A DNA stretch of 64,000 nucleotides from Cyanodermella asteris (taxonomy: Eukaryota > Ascomycota > Lecanoromycetes > Ostropales > Stictidaceae). Of this stretch, positions 21,369-32,328 are shown piece by piece (the first letter of the stretch is position 1; every line of letters starts with the position of its first letter). Made by a program: the position numbers and the translations under genes. The notes under the pieces are model-generated. The model saw only the letters and a list, made by a program, of their open reading frames with translations, made no database searches and was not told the origin of the DNA. The stretch covers positions 810,560 through 874,559 of the forward strand of contig UYJD01000004.1 in the NCBI GenBank assembly GCA_900618795.1, in the 5' to 3' direction.

Positions 21369-22856
21369 TCATAATTTGCTGTTTCTGCGGACAATCTTTC
21401 TTGCGTACGGATGACGATCGCCCACGTACACATATCGGTCCAAGTCTGTAGTGTTGAGCAGATCCGGGCGTGCTTGGCTTAGACTGGTGATTCCAATTTG
21501 CTGCATGGCAGTCTCCAGCTCGTCTTTCAAGATGTCAATGAGATGCCCCACACCTTCCTCGCCATACCCTACCGCGTAGAGGAATGGTCGTCCCAAGCAG
21601 ACTGCGTTGGCGCCAAGACAAATGGCCTTCAAGATGTCGCTACCTCTTCTCACGCCCCCATCAATTATGACCTCCATCTGTTCCAGGACTTCAGGACAGT
21701 TTGCCTGAATCTCCAGGAGGGTCAGAACGCTCGGCTGAGCTGTATCTGCGGCACGTCCACCGTGATTAGAGATGTAGATGCCAGCGCACCCGTGCTCCAG
21801 CGCTTTCCGAGCATCTGCCGCGCTCTGAATGCCCTTCACGAATATCGGTGCCTTTGTCAACGTTTTCAACCAGGCAATGTCTTTCCATTTGAGACCCGGA
21901 TCAATGAATGTACCGGTAGCTCTTGCCAAGCCAGAGCCTTTCTTGTCACCCTGCGCTTGTACAGACTGGACCGCCAAGTGAGAGCCAGTCTGAAACGCAG
22001 CGTCGAGTTGCACACGTTCGTCAGCCTCACGCTTGCCTACAACAGGCAAATCAGCTGTAACCATGACAGCGAGTGGTCTCAGGGAGTCGACCTCCCGTAC
22101 TAGCTTTTCTGTGGCTTTCCGGTCTTTGTTGACATATAATTGGTAGAACAAGGGGTATGTTTGATCTGTCACAGCAGCGCGCATTTCCGGAAAAGAGAAG
22201 GAGGCGTTGTTGCAGCCGATGATTGTCGTGCCTCTGCTGTGACAGCCGCGATACATTGCCAGCTCACCATCCGGGTGTCCGAGCTTCGCAAGTGCTGCTG
22301 GCGAGCTAAAGAATGGCACGGAGAACCTTTGCCCACAAACCGTAGCGGTCGTGTCCGGATTCGCCACGCCGGCCATGACCCTGGGTCTGAAGAAGATGCG
22401 CCGCCAAAAATCGACGTTTGCACCGAGAGTGATATTGTCGTTCGCTGCTCCAGACTGGAACGCCCAGCTTTTGGCAGACAGCGTCTTTTGAGCTACTGCC
22501 TCGAAATCATATGTGTTGAGGATTGTGCCGAGATCTGGTCTGTGGTTATTCGATGATGCGTGTTCCTTGCTTGCGACTTGTTTTGATCTCCATGATTCTG
22601 TTATCGTCGACTCATCCAGCTTGCCTCTGAGTGTCGAAGGTGGCAATGACTTCTCAGCTAGCGAGGGGCCGTGAACCTCATTGTAGGCGATTGATGCATC
22701 TTGACCTGCATATTCCAGCAAAATGCCTAAGCCGCCTGGATGCCTCGGCGCAAATGAGGTCAGATCCCAGACATTGCCATTGATGACTGTCCACAAGTCG
22801 TGCTCGGAGCAGTGCTTGGAGATATCATCGACAGATATCTTGGTGGCGGGCGGCAT
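21369..22856 (-). CDS. Cytochrome b2-like FMN-dependent 2-hydroxyacid dehydrogenase
   Basis: Flavocytochrome b2-type enzyme, 495 residues, single exon, ATG at 22856. The N-terminal cytochrome b5 domain (about 5-80) keeps both haem ligands, His39 in the HPGG motif and His62 in EVHGP. The FMN-dependent dehydrogenase domain (about 110-480) contains Lys341 (IFVKGIQ), His365 and Arg368 (SNHGGRA), all positioned as in yeast L-lactate dehydrogenase. The family oxidises L-lactate or another 2-hydroxyacid and passes electrons through haem to cytochrome c. The segment that holds the substrate Tyr143 in yeast (WAYYSSGADDE) reads WAFQSGAANDN here, so specificity may differ. No clear mitochondrial presequence is seen. 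Confidence 0.93.
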   Translation of the reverse strand: MPPATKISVDDISKHCSEHDLWTVINGNVWDLTSFAPRHPGGLGILLEYAGQDASIAYNEVHGPSLAEKSLPPSTLRGKLDESTITESWRSKQVASKEHASSNNHRPDLGTILNTYDFEAVAQKTLSAKSWAFQSGAANDNITLGANVDFWRRIFFRPRVMAGVANPDTTATVCGQRFSVPFFSSPAALAKLGHPDGELAMYRGCHSRGTTIIGCNNASFSFPEMRAAVTDQTYPLFYQLYVNKDRKATEKLVREVDSLRPLAVMVTADLPVVGKREADERVQLDAAFQTGSHLAVQSVQAQGDKKGSGLARATGTFIDPGLKWKDIAWLKTLTKAPIFVKGIQSAADARKALEHGCAGIYISNHGGRAADTAQPSVLTLLEIQANCPEVLEQMEVIIDGGVRRGSDILKAICLGANAVCLGRPFLYAVGYGEEGVGHLIDILKDELETAMQQIGITSLSQARPDLLNTTDLDRYVYVGDRHPYARKIVRRNSKL

Positions 22857-23534
22857 ACTGATTCAATCAGCTGGGAGGATTTTATGCACAATTGTAAGCG
22901 AAAGAGGCCACGCCCGCTCGCATACTCAGCGTTGCGGAGCTGAGAAACACAGCTGACGCTCTTCGCCTTATGAGCATACTCAAAACTTAGTGCCGCCGCT
23001 TGCCGCGATGCCGACCGAGCGGAATAACTGGTCGGAATTGTGGAGGTGCGGAGAGCGGAGGCGGAACCAGGACGCGGGCTAGCGTTCGCCCGGCCGTGCA
23101 CGTGACCGGGACATCTGCTTTGCACTGCACCATCTCACAAATCAACCAGGCTTCCTAAGTTCACGTCTGTCCATTTCGGGCAGCACAGATCTTGATGCTA
23201 TGGTGAATGTCATTCAGCTATGTGTCGCATGCTACTTGTTCCCAATACCACCAAATAGCGCCGATTGCGCAGACGCATCCAACCTGCAGCGGATGCCACA
23301 CTGAGACGTCCTGTCACCATTGCGAAAACTGCAATTCTCGTCAAAGGTTATATCTAGTACATCTGCCAAGCGTGTGCATGATTCACACAGAGTCGTTCCT
23401 CCATATCCTTGATCCATGCATACTCGCGAGCAGCATCGGCCTCTTTCTGTGACGCCTTCTCGTCTTGAACCTGCTGTTCGGTGCTGACATTACCAGCGGC
23501 AGGGCTGCTCGCCCTAGTCTCTCGTTGGGCACTG
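22857..23534. other. Intergenic region
   Basis: About 680 bases between the FMN dehydrogenase start and the 3' end of the next minus-strand gene. It includes the presumed FMN dehydrogenase promoter. A minus-strand frame at 23354-23629 overlaps the next gene's end and may be an alternative C-terminal exon. Confidence 0.4.
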
Positions 23535-24122
23535 TTACTCAATTCCACAGAGCCGCTCTCCAGTTCCTTGTTGCATGAACATCCAATTGAGAAGCCATTG
23601 GCGAAACAGAAATTCACATTGAATCGCAAGCATTCGTAATTTCTTCTGAAGCAGAAGCCTATTCTCCTCAGTCATCCCAGTCTCTGGCAGATAATTGAAC
23701 AACGTCGCCAGCACTGAGCATTGCGCGCTGATGAATGTGCTGGTGGAGAGAAGCCGCACAACATGGTCCTTGTTGATAGCATACTTCGTGTCGCAGAGTT
23801 GGCGAATGATATATCGCAGGCCTGCGTTCCGGCACTCCAAAATTTTCAAGAATTCCTGCAAGTGTTCGCCTAGGGAATTGCGGGCCACCAGAGCTTGAAC
23901 ATGGGCGGTCTCAAAGAGCAATTCGAGCTCATCTTGCGCTTGTGTCGAAATACTGCACATCTGAGCAGGCGTGAGGACTTCGCAAAGAAATGGGTGACAG
24001 GCGCAAGGGCCATCGGTCTTGGAGCTGTTATCGATTTCTTGCTGGTCGAGCTCATCGATGGTCAGCTCGGAAGGCTTGATCGTTGGTTCGTAAGGCATGT
24101 TGGTATCAGAAGGTGAGGCCAT
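23535..24122 (-). CDS. Hypothetical protein, 195 residues
   Basis: No family recognised. ATG at 24122. The acidic N-terminal 40 residues are followed by a Cys-rich spot (GPCACHPFLCEVLTPAQMC) and a long helical region of alternating Leu and polar residues (LLFETAHVQALVARNSLGEH, RYIIRQLCDTKYAINKDHVV, RMLAIQCEFLFRQWLLNWMF). The helical layout, with LEC, AQCSVL and AIQCEF cysteines, vaguely recalls the regulatory region of fungal zinc-cluster transcription factors, but no DNA-binding domain is present. The frame ends at 23535. An overlapping frame reaching 23354 has protein-like content, so the C-terminus may be spliced. Confidence 0.55.
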   Translation of the reverse strand: MASPSDTNMPYEPTIKPSELTIDELDQQEIDNSSKTDGPCACHPFLCEVLTPAQMCSISTQAQDELELLFETAHVQALVARNSLGEHLQEFLKILECRNAGLRYIIRQLCDTKYAINKDHVVRLLSTSTFISAQCSVLATLFNYLPETGMTEENRLLLQKKLRMLAIQCEFLFRQWLLNWMFMQQGTGERLCGIE

Positions 24123-24829
24123 GTCGAAGGCTGGTCATATGTCCAAGGTTTGCGAAGATGTCGATTTCTATGTGATCGCGAGATGTTTCAAGAGATTGAT
24201 AATATCTGAGGGGTAAAGAAAAACGAATGATCGAGGAACGGATATGTGTATATATATGTCTGAGCAGACAATGGGATATCCAGCTTACAATGAGCTGACG
24301 GGTGTCGGCGAAATTCTTCGTGTGCAGCTGCTTGGACAATCGGGGATTCCTGTGCCAAAATGCAGCTGACTATCCTGCAACAAGGCTATTCGGGATATAA
24401 TTCACGTTGAGGAAACCACAGCACCAAGGGTAGGAAGTGAGCAACACCAGGCTCTGCAGACAACAAGCGGGTCGGTGCAAAGACCTGAATAGAAGTCAGA
24501 CAGACATGGTAACCAAGACTCGTGCGCTTGTGAGCGATACTCAAGTGTTTTTGTTCTCCATCACGGTGACTTTCCTTATTGTGGGTCGTTACTTCCTGGT
24601 TTTTCTCCCGATCTCGGCAGCGGCCCTTGTTGCCCTGCGAATAGGTGGTGCCCGGTTGTCTGCAGATGCCGAGCCGTTTTCGCAAATGATGCAGCTGGCC
24701 GACAACGATATCATCCATTTACGCTGACGGTCAACGCTGAGAAGACGGCGACATAGGCGGTTATTGCAAGTGGTGTATCATAGAGTGTGTTTCAATCGGC
24801 GCCTCTCCAGCGTTTGGCCAGATATGTCA
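24123..24829. other. Intergenic region
   Basis: About 700 bases, with an AT-rich patch (TGTATATATATG) near 24246. No gene was recognised. Confidence 0.5.
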
Positions 24830-26051
24830 TCATGGGCCACGCCGCACTTTCTGAGATGCCCCAGCTCCAAGCTCCTTCAGAAGCGTCGCTCCTACAAAGT
24901 TGGGCTCAGCACATCGCACGTCTTCCGACCACTCAGGAAGCATACGGTCCATGTAATCCCACGATGATGGTGGCTGCCAATTTGGACGCAAACGGAGGTC
25001 CACATTAAAGGCACCGGGAGACAGGAGGTCGCCAGCAGGAGATCTGGGGTAGTCTTCAAGATTGAAGTTCTGAGGACGATCTTTTTCAGGGAGCTCCAGA
25101 AGCTGCCATCTCAATACGTCGACCAGTATTCTCCGCTCAATAATGCCCATAGGCGTGCTCCTGATGCCCGGTCCCAAAGTAGAGCCATCCCAGTATCTGG
25201 TGTACCCAAAACGAAGTGAAATACCCCACAAATGTTCAGCGTAAATCTTGCAGATGCCTCTCTCGGTGAATTCCTGTTGGAACTCGCATGTCTCGACTTG
25301 AAAGTCGATAGGTGGTCGTACAATCTTCTCCGTACCCAATTTTATGACCAATGTCGATCGGTCGCCGATCCTACGAAAAGCTTGGTCGGCGCTGATATGG
25401 TCTTGACTTCGATGGAAGGGATGAATACCGCAAATTCTCCATATCGGGCATCCATGATCACGAATAACCTCGCCACAACGCTGCTCCTTATTGTCGGCCG
25501 TTCTCCAGGCACGCTTTTGGATCAGAGTCAAAGCCGGCATAAGGTCGTACACCTTGTTCCAGGTGGCAAATGAAGTTTGAAATGTCCAGTAAGTGCCTGT
25601 TAAAAGTTGCCAGATAGGATTGGACACCCATACAAGATTGAACTCGACTCCAGAGGGACTTTTGTATTCCTGTGCGGTATCCTGCTCAACCGGAGCGGAT
25701 TTGACATACCCTTCGGATTGAATATACTCTTCCCACTTGACTTTATGCTCCTTATATGTGAATAGATCGAGTTTCAAGACGCCTTTGCGCCGCTCACCGG
25801 AGATGAAATCGAGCAAAAAGGGTCCGTGAAACAGCGATCCCGTATCTGCTTGCAGTTGACGGAACTCGATCGGGTCCCGGACAAATCGTCTCAGACACCT
25901 GTTTATGTCCCACCGGTCGGCTTTCATGTCTGCCTGCAGCGCTTTTGTTGTGTTGGCGAGAGAGAGAAAATATGCAGTGCACAGGTGGCTGGTGATAAGA
26001 TGCCTCATTTCGTAGACATTCATCAGCTGTAGAAATGGGTTCCTGCCAGTG
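24830..26051 (-). CDS. F-box/nucleotidyltransferase-like fungal protein, 5' end in gap
   Basis: Function unknown. About 407 residues are visible, and the frame runs straight into the N run, so the true start is hidden. The N-terminal visible part (NPFLQLMNVYEMRHLITSHL, then LANTTKAL) resembles the leucine-rich start of a group of fungal F-box-like proteins. It is followed by FRQLQADTGSLFHGPFLLDF, where these proteins carry a TGSxxSGSxALQFF-like segment of nucleotidyltransferase flavour. The canonical Ser-Gly-Ser is altered here (SLFHGP). The rest is a large alpha/beta region ending in a basic tail. The family assignment comes from remembered pattern and is moderate. Confidence 0.6.
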
Positions 26052-26076
26052 NNNNNNNNNNNNNNNNNNNNNNNNN
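26052..26076. other. Assembly gap (25 N)
   Basis: Run of 25 N of unknown true size. It hides the 5' end of the F-box/nucleotidyltransferase-like gene. Confidence 0.99.
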
Positions 26077-26402
26077 CAACGCTACGGACGCTTACGTGAG
26101 AATATTAACGACACTTTAACCGTTCTAACTATCATTCTAAATCTATAGGTATCTTTCACACCTTACGATGCAGGGAGAGCGCAAAATTTTGATTCATTAT
26201 TGATTTATTGACTAGCTAATAGACCATGTCAGAGCTAAGCGAGTAGCATCGCAAACAACACAGGGTATCCTATCTGAATCTTATCTGTCCGACATCAAGT
26301 CATGTCAATAGCGATCCTAAGACACACATATCAGGCATATACAATAGGTAGTCAACCCTAGAATAACAACGTCTGGTTGAAGCTTTAACATGCACAAACC
26401 AG
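26077..26402. other. Intergenic, presumed 3' UTR of the sugar transporter
   Basis: About 330 AT-richer bases between the gap and the sugar transporter stop. No gene was seen. It likely contains the polyadenylation region of the transporter and possibly the promoter of the gap-interrupted neighbour. Confidence 0.5.
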
Positions 26403-28075
26403 CTATGCGTCGATCTTGGTCTCGGCAACGTGAACAGCCTCGACGTGGCCGTCGCTGTCGTGCTTGAAGGCGTGGACCTTCTCGGGATCGATCTCGCCGC
26501 GTTCGACAGCAGCAGTGCGGGCGGTGGAGACGTGAGTCTTCCAGGCTGGAGTACCGATGTACTTGATTCCAGAGGGGTCGGTGAATATGCCCTCAACCTC
26601 CTCAAGTGTCTTTCCAGCTGTCTCAGGGAACAGGAAGAAGACGTGGATGAACATGGCAACGCAGAAAACGCCGAACAGGACGTAAGTCTTCCACTGGATG
26701 TTGACGAAAGCCGGCGGGACGAAATAAGCTAGAGCGAAGCTGTGAAAACTCGTTAGCAAAATAGACCTTAGCTTTGTGAAGAAGGAAATTTTTTCGCTTA
26801 CTTGAAAGCCCAGTTTCCAGAAGTCGCCAAAGCAACTGCCTTGCCACGGACGCGCAGAGGGTACAACTCTGGGGGGTAGGTCCACGAGACGGGACCCCAG
26901 GTGGGAGCGTACGAGGCAACGAATAGGTAGGTGCAAGCAATGACAGCCTTAGCTGGCGGGCCGTTGATTTGCCACGACTCTTCCGGAGTGTTGTGTAGAC
27001 CGCCAGGAGGAGCAGCCTCACCGTAGGTAGCCATCAAACCAGCGTTGGCGAAGAGCCAGGTCATCATGAGAGCGGCACCGACCAACAGAGTCGGGCGGCG
27101 GCCCCACTTGTCGAGGAACAGGAGTGCTGGTACGGTCATAACCACGTTTATAACGTATTGGATGGAGGAGGAAATGAGGTTATTGTTGCCAGTAAGGCCA
27201 GCCATGCCGAAGACGTATGTAATATAATACATCATTACATTCATGCCGGTTAACTGAGACCAAATCTGAGTGAACAGACCGATGTGGGTACGGTTGATCA
27301 TGCTGGGCTTCAGAAGCTCAAAGTAGCTGACATCGCTGTTCTGGCGCTCGAACTCGACCATGTCCTTGATATCCTGGTACTCGAGCTGGACAAATGGGCT
27401 GTTCTGGTCACCCTTGCCGTGAACAAGAGCGAGGACGCTGAGACATTCGTCCCAGCGGTCCATGCGAGCGAGCCAACGGGGAGACTCGGGAAGCAAGAAC
27501 ATCATGCCAAAGAGCAAGATAGCAGGGATGGCCTGCAGAGCCCAGGGCAGGCGGAAGGCAGCGGTGCCGTCAATGAAGCTGCAGCCATAGGAGATGTAAA
27601 ACATGATCATGATGCCCCATGTGATGGCCCATTGCTGCATACCGATGAGACGTCCACGCTTGGAGGGGGGAGCAAGCTCAGCGATGTAGACTGGAACCTG
27701 AGCCGAGCAAATGCCGACGCAGAAACCGTTGATGATGCGGCCGACGATGAGCATAGGGATGTTCTGGGCAGCGGCGAAAATGATGCAGCCGATCCACCAG
27801 ATAACGCAACCGATCATGACAGTCTTCTTGCGGCCAAGGGAGTCGGAGAGGTAACCAGAGACGAGGGAGCCCAACCAGGAACCGGCAGGCATGGCGGCGG
27901 TAATACCACCTTGGACAGAAGGATGGGGGCCCTGGCACTCCGTGTCGCCCTGGTTGAAGAAGCACTTGTAGGGGTCGATGTTGATAATGGCAGACATGGA
28001 TGAGATGTCAAAGCCGAAGAGACCACCGCCAATGACGGCGGTGGCCGCGATAACGTAGATGTTGCCAATCGTCAT
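26403..28075 (-). CDS. MFS sugar (hexose) transporter
   Basis: Predicted plasma-membrane hexose transporter of the major facilitator superfamily, 536 residues in two exons. Exon 1 is 28075-26802 (ATG, MTIGNIYVIAATAVIGGGLF) and exon 2 is 26739-26403. The 62-nt intron 26801-26740 has a GTAAGC donor, TGCTAAC branch site and TTTTCACAG acceptor. Twelve membrane segments are evident. Sugar-porter signatures include GYLSDSLGRKK, the VGRIINGFCVGICSAQVPVY signature, LPESPRWLAR, SQLTGMNVMMYYITYVF and FFLFPETAGKTLEEVE. Upstream codons in the open frame are untranslated leader. High-affinity glucose transport is likely by family, but the substrate cannot be fixed from sequence. Confidence 0.93.
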
Positions 28076-31000
28076 GGCGGCGACCTGAAGAGTTTTAACA
28101 GTCGGCAGGGGGTTGTTGGACTGATCGATAGTACAGATCAGAGAGGAGTCGGAGGAGCGTTGAGTAGACGCAACCCTATCTGGTGGCAGCCTTGGTTGTG
28201 CCGGGGAGTTGACGGAGGGGGAAAGGAAGAAAAGGCAATTGAAGTCGAGCGGGGGGCGGATATTATAGGTGACCAGGTTTCGTGTTACAGTAAGGTAAAG
28301 AGAAAACAAGGCGGGTGGGGCGTAGGGAAGATGCTACGTGCCACTACTAGTAGCGTCAAGTGCGGGAGTGTGGCAGCACGCGTGTCGGAAAAGGTGAGAA
28401 AAGGTGAGAAAAGGTGAATTCCCAGTCGTGACTTCCGAGGTGAGGTGGCCCGAGTGTCGCTGCCAACGGCAGGCACGGCGGAAAAGGAGGGCAAGAGGCC
28501 CACAAAGAAGCCGGGGAAGGCGCGACCAGGAGAGCAGCTGCTCGGCAGTCGAAGCTTGTTTGTGTCGAGGGAGCGAATCTGCGCCTTAGCTGGCCGTGTC
28601 AGGAGAACACAAACGGCTGCGCTGCAGACTGGGATTCCACGGGGATTCTTACTTCACGAGCATGTGTATTGGATGCTGTGCCGCTGGAATGTCTGATGCT
28701 GCTTTTCCAGATCTTCTCTTTGGCTGCAGCTGGCTAGCACGGCAATCCTTTTCCCGCTGAATCCTGACTCACTTCAGCCATCAGCATTTGCCTTCACAAT
28801 CGACTCGACATCTACAGCACTCAAGTCTTTACCTTGGGCGTCGACAATATGGCCGCTGGGCATTGTGCCAGCCTGAAGCAGCATAGCCGCCAGAGCAGTC
28901 ACCGTTAGTTCGCCAGACTGGCCCCATGTTGTTCAAGGACTGCTTTCTCACAAGGCATTCCGCGTTCACCGACTGGTCGTCGCAGCCGTGACGCCCAAGT
29001 ACGAGAGGCCGCTCTGAGACAGCAGTAGGTTACTTTCGTCTCCGCTTTCCCATGTCTTACACTCCCGCGCACGTGAGGTGGCCAGCTCCGTTATGGTCAC
29101 TACTTGCCCTGTCGTTCCCCACCTGGATGTGCGCTTGCTCAGCCTTGTGTCCAAAGCAGGGTTCACCAAGCGCTCGCCCTCTTCCGAATGCGTGTGCATG
29201 GAGCGTATGTCGACTAGACGTTGAAGCTGAGATTCGGGCACTCGGCCCAGGCTCATCAGCACCTACACACACGTTTACCTTTGCGTACGTCTGCATCGAT
29301 ATTTGGGGCGCAAACATGGCCGGCCGTTTTACCCATTCGGTGCAGCCGAAGATCTTCTAGCGTGTCACGCAGCCACAAAGATCAGCGGTTCTGTTGCAGA
29401 CCTGACCCCCTTTTGGCAAATCTGATGCATAATTCGCCCCGATCTGCCAGAGACCGTCGCTGCTAACACTCGACGTGTACTTGGCTGGTGAGTGGCACAA
29501 GTCTATGCGAAACTTGTGCAGCAGCCAAGTCGCCCTGCTTCACGCCGCTAGGAGTCAACCGCGCTGATCTGATCTCGACTCTAGGACAAGGCACGTACTG
29601 GTTACTTGGCTAGAAAGCAGGCATACGACGCAGCAAAGCTCAAGACGAAGAGGTGGATGGAACTCTAATCATACGAAAACAGTTTGACGAGCGACGTCTG
29701 TTGTGGCACTTACAGCGGTTGAACTCGACCACGGACCACGGCACCCCGGCTTTGGCAAATTCGGCTCGTGGCGTCCTTGTTTCAAGCCTTCGCCAGCGGC
29801 CAAAGTCTGTGGCGACCACCATGCCAACTTCCGGGCCAACAAGGACGTCAGCTGTGCCTTAAGCTGCTTTGTTGGCGACTACGGCAAGCAAACGGCTTTA
29901 CTGGCCCGCTGAAAGCGCATCCGTAGCAAGCCGCCTTTTCTCGCCTTTTCACAAATTGACCGCCACATACAGCAGAAAGTGCTCTGCGCGCGCCTTAGTC
30001 GGCCATATTACCTTGGTCATACGGCTGGTCTACTGCCCGCTCGTGGCTTGCGCTTATGAGTACCAATTGAAGTACGAACATACGAAAGCTAGGCCCGTTC
30101 CAACAGACCAACGTCCCAGTCGGTGATCCACAGTCCGGTCGATAGTGTGGGGTCCCATGGGAAGCCGCTTGCCAATCAGCTCGCGTCAATGCATGCAGCC
30201 TCCGCCAGGATCGTTGCAAATTTCTCCGTCACGCGTGCTGACTACAGTACAGCTTGCAAGGCCGCAGAAAACACTGGTGTGGCGCATCAGTAGCACGCGA
30301 AACCGAAAGAAGACACAGCAGCATGGATCTGTGCTTTGCGATCCGAAAGGCTGGCGCTCTGTCACGACGGATGCGAGGAGACTTGACATCGGTCTGCGAC
30401 TACCACGAGCAGATTCATCCAACTGGCGCGCTCCGATCTGGCATAAGTGCACAAGCTTCTACGCGCCCCAGATATTTTTCGAACGCATCCGTGTGCCGGT
30501 GGTGCCCTTTGATGATCATTTCCTAGGCTGACACTCACCACGAGACAAAGGACCCTCTCAGCTTGGCGCCGTGTCCCTAAACTTCCCCAGAACTTCGAGA
30601 ACATGATCTGCTCGGGACTCACTGACAGATCGGCGTGCAGGTAAAAGGCAACTGGAGGTGTTGACGTCTCAACAACAACACGGTGCTGTATTCCCTTGTC
30701 TAAAAATGAAAATTTTGAGCGCGGGTTGGTAGTTCAAAGGCGCAGTCCTGATTGTCAACATGAGCCAGCAATCTTTCTCGACGAGACTGCGGCATTTCGG
30801 CATGGGTCCCAGGGGATCCCAGCAAGTTAGATCCCAACCTGCCCGCTTGGGTAGCCACGGTTCTGGTGACGATCACTTTTTTGGTCTGCACGATAAACAT
30901 GCAATCGTGAGCGACATCTCACCACCCTGCAAGGAGACTGCGGCAATGAACTCGTGTGATCCATGCCCGAAGTTATCAATTCAGGTTGATGTAGCAATTT

Positions 31001-31178
31001 GGCTATCTTGAGCGCTTCCTCTACGAGTCCTTTCACATTTAGTATGCCCAGAGCTGATCTAGGAGTCGGTTTGATGGCGTGCACGATCGTTCTCATAACC
31101 ATTTTTGCATAGCTAGACGTTTAAGTATTCCCATATTTACTTTCGTCTGTCTGCCTGCCTCTTCATCAAGGCAGCTGC
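28076..31178. other. Gene-poor region upstream of the sugar transporter
   Basis: About 3.1 kb without a supported gene. The first few hundred bases should be the transporter promoter and 5' UTR. Scattered short frames on both strands lack recognisable motifs. A minus-strand ATG frame (31102-30827) has a plausible helical start (LNVKGLVEEALKIAKLL) but no further support. Confidence 0.5.
28388..28417 (+). repeat. Three direct 10-bp repeats (GAAAAGGTGA) in the transporter upstream region
   Basis: Three perfect adjacent copies of GAAAAGGTGA lie about 310-340 bases upstream of the transporter ATG. They could bind a regulator or be a small tandem expansion. The role is unknown. Confidence 0.8.
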
Positions 31179-32328
31179 TTAAGGTTTCATTCGCTTTAGT
31201 TCCTGCTCAGGCAAGCACGACAGAATCTTGTACAGCTTCTGATCAACCACAACCTGGATATTGACACCCGCATCCCTCTTGGTACTCGCCCTCCCCACAC
31301 TGATACTCGCATAGCACCCCTTATGATTCACCACATCATACTCTTTCGGCAACACATTGTCGCCGCACTTGAACTCAAAATCTCTCTTCTCCATCGATCC
31401 CTCCTCCTCTTCATCGACTATATCCCTACCATTCTCATCCTTTGTCAACCCGATCTTGCTGAGCACAAACTTGATCTGACTCGACGACCCACATTTTTCA
31501 TCGGTCGACTCCGGGAAATTGACATTCAGCCAAGTGTCTTCCGGCAGGAACGGTCGGCCGCTCATGATCAGTTTGTCGACGACCTGCCGGGCTAGCGCGC
31601 CGTACACAGTCACGTAATTAGGTAAGGGATCGGTGGTGTATGGGATCGAGTGACCTGAGGCCCCTGAGAAGGCGATGGCGGGCATTTTGGCTTGCCACCA
31701 GGTTACGGAGCCGTTTTTGACCTCCGGGTGCGGCTTTGCGGCCTCAACCGCGGCGCCGACGGTGCCGGATTCGAGGATCGTGTTGCCTAGATTCGCTGCC
31801 TCACCATCAGTTCACAGTTCACAATTCAAAACCACAACCTAGTACGGGAAGATCCTGTATTTGACTCCAGCTTACATCCAATATTGATTCCCGACAACGC
31901 CAAATCCGGCCTCGCCCCCTTCCACCTCCCCGGTCCCACCTCCCCGGTCCCACCTCCTTAATCCCGTACCTCATGGCATTGACCGGGAAGCCGTTCACCC
32001 ACGCCATCTCCAGATTCGTTTCATTGAACCCCGTGGGTCCGTTCGGCACTGTGCAGGTGTCGAACTCGCAAGGGCTAGTGCGATTCGTGGGTTCTTCGTC
32101 TCGTGATCCCGTGCCAGATTGGTTATCGGCTGGTGCAGAGATGACGACGCTGTGCCGTTTGTCAAGGAGGTTGTAGAGAGTCCGGATGTTCGCTTCGGCC
32201 CAGCCGTCGTCGTTGGAGATGACGATGTGGATGGGCGATTCGAGGATTTGCCGTTCGACGATTCGCGAGGGGGAGGCAGCCGCGAGGGTGAGGAGGATAA
32301 ACACGAGTGCGAGGGAAGGGAGATGCAT
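31179..32328 (-). CDS. Secreted SurE-like phosphatase/nucleotidase with internal frame shift
   Basis: SurE-family protein (5'/3'-nucleotidase or acid phosphatase type). The ATG at 32328 opens a signal peptide (MHLPSLALVFILLTLAAASP). Next come the metal-binding NDDG of VISNDDGWAEANIRTLYNLL and APADNQSGTGS. Exon 1 ends at 31876, after SGINIG. The intron 31875-31796 has a GTAAGC donor and GGCAG acceptor. Exon 2 (31795-31179) continues SNLGNTILESGTVGAAVEAA to the stop. Exon 1 contains two exact adjacent copies of CACCTCCCCGGTCC (31923-31950). This 14-base duplication puts the two halves in different frames. It is either a damaged allele, recent slippage or an assembly artefact. Confidence 0.8.
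31923..31950 (+). repeat. 14-bp tandem duplication inside the SurE-like gene
   Basis: Two perfect copies of CACCTCCCCGGTCC, followed by a 7-base partial third copy, lie in exon 1 of the SurE-like gene. Fourteen is not a multiple of three, and the duplication separates the two frames that carry SurE motifs. Confidence 0.9.

Noticed and set aside
21040-21414. 124-residue plus-strand ATG frame
   Set aside because: It overlaps the 3' end of the FMN dehydrogenase, with no motif or splice evidence.
30827-31102. 91-residue minus-strand ATG frame with a helical start
   Set aside because: No homology recognised and composition degenerates after 45 residues. Too weak to call.
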